This document shows, piece by piece, positions 58,864 to 64,000 of a DNA stretch of 64,000 nucleotides. The position numbers and the translations under genes are program-made. The notes beneath the pieces are model-generated. The model was not told the DNA's origin. It saw only the letters and a program-made list of their open reading frames with translations, and made no database searches. Within the stretch, counting starts at the first letter, position 1. Every line of letters begins with the position of its first letter. Source of the stretch: Spiribacter salinus M19-40 (lineage in GTDB: Bacteria > Pseudomonadota > Gammaproteobacteria > Nitrococcales > Nitrococcaceae); assembly GCF_000319575.2 (NCBI RefSeq), contig NC_021291.1:558001-622000 (forward strand), in the 5' to 3' direction.

Positions 58864-59802
58864 TCAGGGCCCTCCGTCGGTGGCGGCCGTTGCGCTTTTC
58901 CCGAGCATCCGCACGAAAAGCTCTTCAAGGCGATTCGATTTGTTTTTCATGCTGGTTACCTCGACACCGCTGCCGCTGAGCTCGGCAAAGAGATGGCTGA
59001 GCGTCTGGTCGCCCCGGATTTCAATTTCCACTGTGCGCTCATCTACCGGGACAACATGAAAGTCGGGTAATTCCGGAAGTTGATTGACCGGTGTGCTGAT
59101 GTCCAGCAGAAAACTCTGGCTTTTCAGCTTGGCCAGCAGGTCGCGCACATTCGTGTTCTCAACAATGCGGCCGCCGTCAATGATGCCGATGTTGCGGCAC
59201 AGTGACTCCGCCTCTTCCAGATAATGGGTCGTCAGGATAATGGTGGTGCCACGCTCGTTCATCTGTCGAAGGAACGTCCACATCGACCGACGCAGCTCAA
59301 TGTCGACACCGGCCGTCGGCTCGTCGAGGATAAGCAACTGGGGCTCGTGCACGAGGGCCCGGGCAATCATGAGCCGGCGTTTCATCCCACCGGAGAGTGA
59401 TCGGGAGCTGGCATCACGCTTACCCCATAAATCAAGCTCTCGCAGATATCGCTCGGCCCGATCCTGGGCGGTTCGCCGATCAATGCCGTAATAACCGGCC
59501 TGATTCGTGACGATCTGATTGACGGTCTCGAACTGATTGAAGTTGAACTCCTGGGGAACAAGGCCGATGTTGGATTTGGCCTCCCACGGGTTCTTGATGA
59601 TGTCGTGGCCGAATACTTCCACTGTCCCGCTGGTCGGGGTCACCAGTGAGGCCACCGTCCCGATAATGGTCGTCTTCCCGGCGCCATTGGGCCCAAGCAG
59701 GCCGAAAAAGTCGCCGGGAGCGACCTCAAGGTCGATATCTTGGAGCGCGGTTACACCGCCAGGGTAAGTCTTGTTGAGGTGGCGCAGCGAGAGCGCATTC
59801 AT
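58864..59802 (-). CDS. ABC transporter ATP-binding protein, YadG-like
   Basis: The 312-residue ATPase partner of the YadH-like permease. Walker A is GPNGAGKT (37-44), the signature is LSGGMKRRLMIARAL, Walker B is LLILDEPTAGVD and the switch His lies in TTHYLEEAE. The C-terminal region (from about 225) is the extra domain of the YadG/CcmA-like group. I chose ATG 59802 because the upstream in-frame extension lacks similarity to ATPases. It is divergent from carA. Confidence 0.9.
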   Translation of the reverse strand: MNALSLRHLNKTYPGGVTALQDIDLEVAPGDFFGLLGPNGAGKTTIIGTVASLVTPTSGTVEVFGHDIIKNPWEAKSNIGLVPQEFNFNQFETVNQIVTNQAGYYGIDRRTAQDRAERYLRELDLWGKRDASSRSLSGGMKRRLMIARALVHEPQLLILDEPTAGVDIELRRSMWTFLRQMNERGTTIILTTHYLEEAESLCRNIGIIDGGRIVENTNVRDLLAKLKSQSFLLDISTPVNQLPELPDFHVVPVDERTVEIEIRGDQTLSHLFAELSGSGVEVTSMKNKSNRLEELFVRMLGKSATAATDGGP

Positions 59803-59924
59803 GTTCTGGTCAAACCGGGTTGAGCGGTCGCCGAATCGCGACCAAAGAGCGGTAAGGTAGCCCCTGGCGCGGGGGTGGCGCAAGGGCGGGCCCCGGCGTA
59901 AACTTTTCAGGTTGATGTCATCGA

Positions 59925-59955
59925 CGGGAGGGTTCTCTTGATCCCTCCCGTTTTT
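59925..59955 (+). terminator. Terminator-like hairpin in the carA leader (possible attenuator)
   Basis: CGGGAGGG (59925-59932) pairs perfectly with CCCTCCCG (59943-59950), followed by five T. It lies only 23 bases before the carA start and there is no upstream plus-strand gene for it to end within 3 kb. It is either a transcription attenuator of carAB or a remnant of a lost upstream gene. A small ORF (59915-59941) ends in the loop. Confidence 0.7.
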
Positions 59956-59978
59956 GCGAGCAGACGGGGATCACAAGC

Positions 59979-61130
59979 TTGACCGATAGCGCAATTCTGG
60001 CACTTGAAGACGGGTCGGTATTCCTTGGCAGCGCCCTTGGCGCACGAGGGCAAACGACCGGTGAGGTGTGTTTCAACACGGCCATGACCGGTTATCAGGA
60101 AATCTGTACGGACCCCTCTTATTACGGGCAGATGGTCACGCTGACCTACCCGCACATTGGTAATACCGGGGCGAATGCGCTCGATGAAGAGGCGGAAGGG
60201 GCTCAGCTCTCCGGGCTCATTATTCGCGATACGCCCGTGCGCATGAGCAGCTGGCGTGCTACAGAAGATCTGCCTGGCTACCTGGCCCGAAATGGCGTGG
60301 TCGGAATCAGCGATATCGATACGCGCCGCCTGACCCGCTTGCTCCGGGAAAAAGGTGCTCAACGCGGTTGTATTGTCTCGGGGAACAGCCCGGCACCTGA
60401 GGCAGCGATCCAGGCGGCGCGGGCGCATCCCGAGCTCACGGGCCGTGATCTGGTCTCGCATGTCACAACCCAGCGCACCTATGAGTGGTACCTCGGAACG
60501 TGGTCGCTGGATCATGAGGAGCAGGAGCCTGCGCCGCGGGCATCAGCTGATTTGCCGTGGCATGTGGTCGCGTATGACTTTGGCATCAAGCGCAATATTC
60601 TGCGCAAGCTGGTGGATCATGGTTGTCGGGTGACCGTCGTGCCGGCAAAAACCTCAGCCGAGGAGGTGCTTGCGCTCAACCCGGATGGGGTCTTTCTCTC
60701 CAACGGTCCGGGCGACCCTGAGCCCCTCGACTATGCGATTAACGCAACGCGGCGGTTTCTCGACGGGCACATGCCGGTGTTCGGCATTTGTCTGGGCCAT
60801 CAGTTACTGGGGTTGGCGGCTGGTGCGGACAGTCTGAAGATGAAGTTCGGTCATCACGGCGCTAACCACCCGGTTGTTGATATGGCCGGTGGGCAGGTGA
60901 TGATTTCAAGCCAGAATCATGGCTTTGCCATCGATGCCGATAGCCTTCCTGACAATGTTGAAGTCATGAATCGTTCGCTGTTCGATGGGTCACTTCAGGG
61001 GGTTCGGTTAACGGATCGGCCGGCTTTCAGTTTTCAGGGCCATCCGGAGGCAAGCCCGGGGCCGCACGATGTCTCACCCCTTTTCGCCCATTTTGTCGAT
61101 CTGATGGCTGCCCGTCGCACGGCGGCCTGA
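59979..61130 (+). CDS. carA: Carbamoyl phosphate synthase small subunit (glutaminase)
   Basis: CarA splits glutamine and passes ammonia to CarB. The 383 residues comprise an N-terminal domain ([17 protein letters not shown]) and a class I glutamine amidotransferase domain with catalytic Cys271 ([12 protein letters not shown]) and His355/Glu357 ([13 protein letters not shown]). The start is TTG 59979; no ATG fits and a GGGG stretch lies upstream. Length matches E. coli (382). carB follows after 22 bases. Confidence 0.96.
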   Translation: MTDSAILALEDGSVFLGSALGARGQTTGEVCFNTAMTGYQEICTDPSYYGQMVTLTYPHIGNTGANALDEEAEGAQLSGLIIRDTPVRMSSWRATEDLPGYLARNGVVGISDIDTRRLTRLLREKGAQRGCIVSGNSPAPEAAIQAARAHPELTGRDLVSHVTTQRTYEWYLGTWSLDHEEQEPAPRASADLPWHVVAYDFGIKRNILRKLVDHGCRVTVVPAKTSAEEVLALNPDGVFLSNGPGDPEPLDYAINATRRFLDGHMPVFGICLGHQLLGLAAGADSLKMKFGHHGANHPVVDMAGGQVMISSQNHGFAIDADSLPDNVEVMNRSLFDGSLQGVRLTDRPAFSFQGHPEASPGPHDVSPLFAHFVDLMAARRTAA

Positions 61131-61152
61131 CGCACTGACTGGTTAACTGCAC

Positions 61153-64000
61153 ATGCCCAAGCGCACTGACATCCAGAGCATTCTGATCATCGGGGCCGGG
61201 CCGATCGTCATCGGTCAGGCCTGTGAATTCGACTATTCCGGCGCCCAGGCCTGCAAGGCGCTGCGCGAGGAGGGGTATCGGGTCATCCTCGTCAACTCGA
61301 ACCCGGCCACGATTATGACCGACCCCGAGATGGCGGACGCGGTCTATGTCGAGCCGATTCAATGGCAGGTCGTGGCCAACATCATCGAGCGAGAGCGCCC
61401 GGATGTGGTTCTCCCCACGATGGGTGGGCAGACCGCACTGAATTGCGCACTGGATCTCGACCGCCACGGCGTGCTGGCACAGTTCGGTGTTGAGATGATT
61501 GGCGCCACGAAAGCGGCAATCGATATGGCCGAGGATCGGGAGGCGTTCCGGCAGGCCATGGCGCGGATCGGATTGGATACGCCACGCGCACATGTCGCCC
61601 ACAGCATGGAGCAGGCCGCCGAGGCTCAGCGCGACATTGGCTTTCCCACGATCATTCGCCCGTCATTCACGCTGGGAGGGAGTGGTGGCGGCATTGCGTA
61701 TAACGCAGAAGAATTCAATGACATTTGCGAACGGGGTCTGGATCTTTCACCGACCAACGAACTCCTGATTGAAGAGTCCGTGCTGGGTTGGAAAGAGTTT
61801 GAGATGGAGGTGGTCAGGGACCGCGCGGACAACGGCATCATTATCTGCGCCATCGAAAATCTCGATCCCATGGGCGTGCACACGGGCGATTCCATTACGG
61901 TGGCGCCAGCGCAGACGCTCACCGATAAGGAATATCAGTTGATGCGGGATGCCTCGCTGGCTGTCCTGCGTGAAATTGGCGTGGAGACCGGCGGGTCGAA
62001 TGTGCAGTTTGCCATCAACCCGGATAACGGCCGGCTGGTGGTGATCGAGATGAACCCGCGCGTCTCCCGCTCCTCAGCGCTGGCATCCAAGGCCACGGGT
62101 TTCCCAATTGCCAAGGTCGCCGCAAAACTGGCTGTGGGCTATACCCTCGATGAGCTGCGGAACGAGATCACGGGTGGCCTGACGCCCGCCTCTTTTGAGC
62201 CCAGCATTGACTACGTCGTCACCAAGATCCCGCGTTTTACCTTCGAGAAGTTCATGCGCACCAAGCCGGTGCTGACCACGCAGATGAAATCAGTGGGCGA
62301 GGTCATGGCCATCGGGCGGACTTTTCAGGAGTCTTTGCAAAAGGCGCTGCGTGGGCTTGAGAACGGACTGGAGGGGCTTGATCCGCGGCTGCCGGCGACG
62401 GATAGCGACTTCGTCGACACGGTGACGCGCGAGCTCAGATTGCCGGGACCCGAGCGCTTGCTCTGGGTGGCCGATGGTTTTCGCGCGGGCCTCGAGCTGG
62501 ACACCGTCTTTGGCCACACGTGGATTGATCGCTGGTTTCTTGCGCAAGTTGAGGACCTGGTCAGCCGTGAGCAGGCGCTGGCAGGCTGCGCGCTTGCCAA
62601 TCTCGATGAGGCGGCGATGCGGTCGCTGAAGCGCCGAGGCTTTTCGGATGCGCGTATTGCGCGACTCATTGATGAAGACGAGCATGCCGTGCGAGCGCAT
62701 CGCCGCGGACTTGGCGTGCGCCCGGTTTACAAGCGCGTTGACTCTTGTGCGGCCGAGTTCGCAACGGCAACCGCCTACATGTACTCCACTTACGAAGAAG
62801 AGGACGAGGCCGCGCCGACCGACCGGCGCAAGATCATGATCCTCGGGGGCGGCCCTAACCGGATCGGCCAGGGCATCGAGTTCGACTATTGTTGCGTCCA
62901 CGCGGCGCTTGCGCTGCGCGAGGACGGTTACGAGACGATCATGGTCAACTGTAACCCCGAGACAGTTTCGACCGATTACGACACCTCGGATCGCCTGTAT
63001 TTCGAACCACTCACGCTGGAGGACGTGCTCGAGATCGTCGAGACCGAGCAGCCCGAGGGCATTGTCATTCAGTACGGCGGCCAGACCCCACTGAAACTGG
63101 CGCGGGATCTCGAGGCCTTCGGTGCGCCGATTATCGGGACGACGCCCGATTCCATCGACCTGGCGGAGGATCGCGAGCGCTTTCAGGGTCTGATCAACGC
63201 AGCCGCCCTGCAGCAGCCGCCGAACCGAACCGCCACCAGTGCGGATGAGGCCTTTCGCCTGGCTGAGGAGATCGGGTACCCGCTCGTCGTGCGTCCCTCT
63301 TATGTTCTGGGTGGTCGGGCGATGGAAATCGTGTATCAAGAGTCCGAGCTCGCGCAGTACATGCGCGAGGCGGTCAAGGTCTCCAATGACTCACCGGTCT
63401 TGCTAGACCGCTTCCTGGACGATGCCATCGAGGTTGATGTGGATGCCATCTGCGATGGCCAGGACGTCCTGATTGGCGGGATCATGGAGCATATCGAGCA
63501 GGCCGGCGTGCATTCGGGTGACTCGGCCTGCTCGCTGCCGCCTTACAGCCTTGCGCCGCAGGTGAGTGACCGGCTGCGTGAGCAGATGCGCGAGATGGCT
63601 TTGCGGCTGGGGGTTGTCGGCCTGATGAACGCCCAGTTCGCCATTAAAGGCGACGAGGTCTTCGTTCTGGAGGTCAATCCGCGTGCCTCACGAACCGTGC
63701 CATTCGTTTCGAAGGCCATTGGCCTGCCGCTGGCGAAAATTGCCGCTCGGTGCATGGTAGGGCAAATGCTTGCAGACCAGGGCGTCACCCGCGAGGTCGT
63801 GCCAGCGGTCTATGCCGTCAAGGAGGCGGTCTTCCCCTTTATTAAGTTCCCGGGAGTCGACCCGATCCTCGGCCCGGAGATGAAGTCCACCGGTGAGGTC
63901 ATGGGGATCGGGCCCCACTTCGGTGAGGCCTATGCCAAGTCCCAACTCGCCGCCGGGGTTGAGTTGCCCCAGAGTGGTTGTGTATTCATCAGTGTCCGTG
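61153..64000 (+). CDS. carB: Carbamoyl phosphate synthase large subunit (partial, cut by window end)
   Basis: CarB makes carbamoyl phosphate from bicarbonate, ammonia and two ATP for arginine and pyrimidine synthesis. The visible 949 residues start [20 protein letters not shown] and contain both homologous ATP-grasp halves, including the repeated nucleotide-site region ([19 protein letters not shown] in the second half) and [15 protein letters not shown]. The E. coli protein has 1073 residues, so about 120 C-terminal residues, the allosteric domain, lie outside the window. No frameshift is seen. Confidence 0.97.
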   Translation, partial: MPKRTDIQSILIIGAGPIVIGQACEFDYSGAQACKALREEGYRVILVNSNPATIMTDPEMADAVYVEPIQWQVVANIIERERPDVVLPTMGGQTALNCALDLDRHGVLAQFGVEMIGATKAAIDMAEDREAFRQAMARIGLDTPRAHVAHSMEQAAEAQRDIGFPTIIRPSFTLGGSGGGIAYNAEEFNDICERGLDLSPTNELLIEESVLGWKEFEMEVVRDRADNGIIICAIENLDPMGVHTGDSITVAPAQTLTDKEYQLMRDASLAVLREIGVETGGSNVQFAINPDNGRLVVIEMNPRVSRSSALASKATGFPIAKVAAKLAVGYTLDELRNEITGGLTPASFEPSIDYVVTKIPRFTFEKFMRTKPVLTTQMKSVGEVMAIGRTFQESLQKALRGLENGLEGLDPRLPATDSDFVDTVTRELRLPGPERLLWVADGFRAGLELDTVFGHTWIDRWFLAQVEDLVSREQALAGCALANLDEAAMRSLKRRGFSDARIARLIDEDEHAVRAHRRGLGVRPVYKRVDSCAAEFATATAYMYSTYEEEDEAAPTDRRKIMILGGGPNRIGQGIEFDYCCVHAALALREDGYETIMVNCNPETVSTDYDTSDRLYFEPLTLEDVLEIVETEQPEGIVIQYGGQTPLKLARDLEAFGAPIIGTTPDSIDLAEDRERFQGLINAAALQQPPNRTATSADEAFRLAEEIGYPLVVRPSYVLGGRAMEIVYQESELAQYMREAVKVSNDSPVLLDRFLDDAIEVDVDAICDGQDVLIGGIMEHIEQAGVHSGDSACSLPPYSLAPQVSDRLREQMREMALRLGVVGLMNAQFAIKGDEVFVLEVNPRASRTVPFVSKAIGLPLAKIAARCMVGQMLADQGVTREVVPAVYAVKEAVFPFIKFPGVDPILGPEMKSTGEVMGIGPHFGEAYAKSQLAAGVELPQSGCVFISVR

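Noticed and set aside
62290-63339. 349-residue open frame antisense to carB
   Set aside because: It is a shadow of carB, whose reading is uninterrupted.

Overview
The window is a densely packed, almost entirely core-type stretch of a high-GC gammaproteobacterial chromosome. Gene order points to the Ectothiorhodospiraceae/Chromatiales side of the class. PriB lies between ribosomal proteins S6 and S18. Trigger factor, ClpP, ClpX, Lon, HU, tRNA-Val, tRNA-Asp, PpiD, FabI and a YejABEF-type transporter follow one another as in pseudomonads. The rlmN-pilF-rodZ-hisS-yfgM-bamB block is also present. Many proteins carry Asp/Glu-rich tails or linkers (S6, RodZ, NfeD-type protease, PpiD), and gene spacing is very tight. 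Both fit a streamlined halophile such as Spiribacter or a relative; that genus-level guess is an inference. No gap between genes reaches 200 bases, and I see no insertion sequence, prophage, CRISPR array, rRNA operon or replication origin.

Layout. 95-9518 (+): rnr-rlmB, the S6-PriB-S18-DUF2232-L9 cluster, dnaB, alr and radA. 9515-11727: folD (-), tRNA-Arg(UCU) and an RhlE-like helicase (-). 11845-17454: a Pro-His-Lys tRNA array, then a P-type cation ATPase, a GMC flavin oxidoreductase and a cysteine synthase-like enzyme; this is the most accessory-looking block. 17636-26135: tRNA-Leu, tig, clpP, clpX, lon, hupB, tRNA-Val, tRNA-Asp and ppiD (protein quality control). 26159-34090: fabI (-), yejABEF and der. 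34105-36015: three minus-strand tRNAs around two small glycosyltransferase-like genes and an entericidin-like lipoprotein. 36045-41440: queA-tgt-yajC-secD-secF. 41449-43048: suhB and trmJ, divergent. 43134-45860: cysE, a cysteine desulfurase, an IscU-like protein and IscA. 45983-54958: ndk, rlmN, pilF, rodZ, hisS, yfgM, bamB, adk, an NfeD-family protease and pdxH. 54994-59802: an unrecognised 411-residue protein, an H-NS-family protein, nicotinate phosphoribosyltransferase and a YadGH-type ABC exporter. 59979-64000: carA and a carB cut by the window end.

Ten tRNA genes were read out by hand, all with encoded CCA: Arg-UCU, Pro-UGG, His-GUG, Lys-CUU, Leu-UAG, Val-UAC, Asp-GUC, Arg-CCU, Ala-CGC and Leu-CAA.

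The most unusual signal is the IscU-like gene at 45121-45525. It aligns with IscU along most of its length, but all three cluster-binding cysteines are replaced, and it sits between an apparently intact desulfurase and an intact IscA. Others worth a look are the unknown gene divergent from the H-NS-like gene across an AT-rich spacer, a terminator-like hairpin in the carA leader, a P-type ATPase with replaced ion ligands, and a pair of 'rSAM/selenodomain-associated' transferases without their usual partner nearby.
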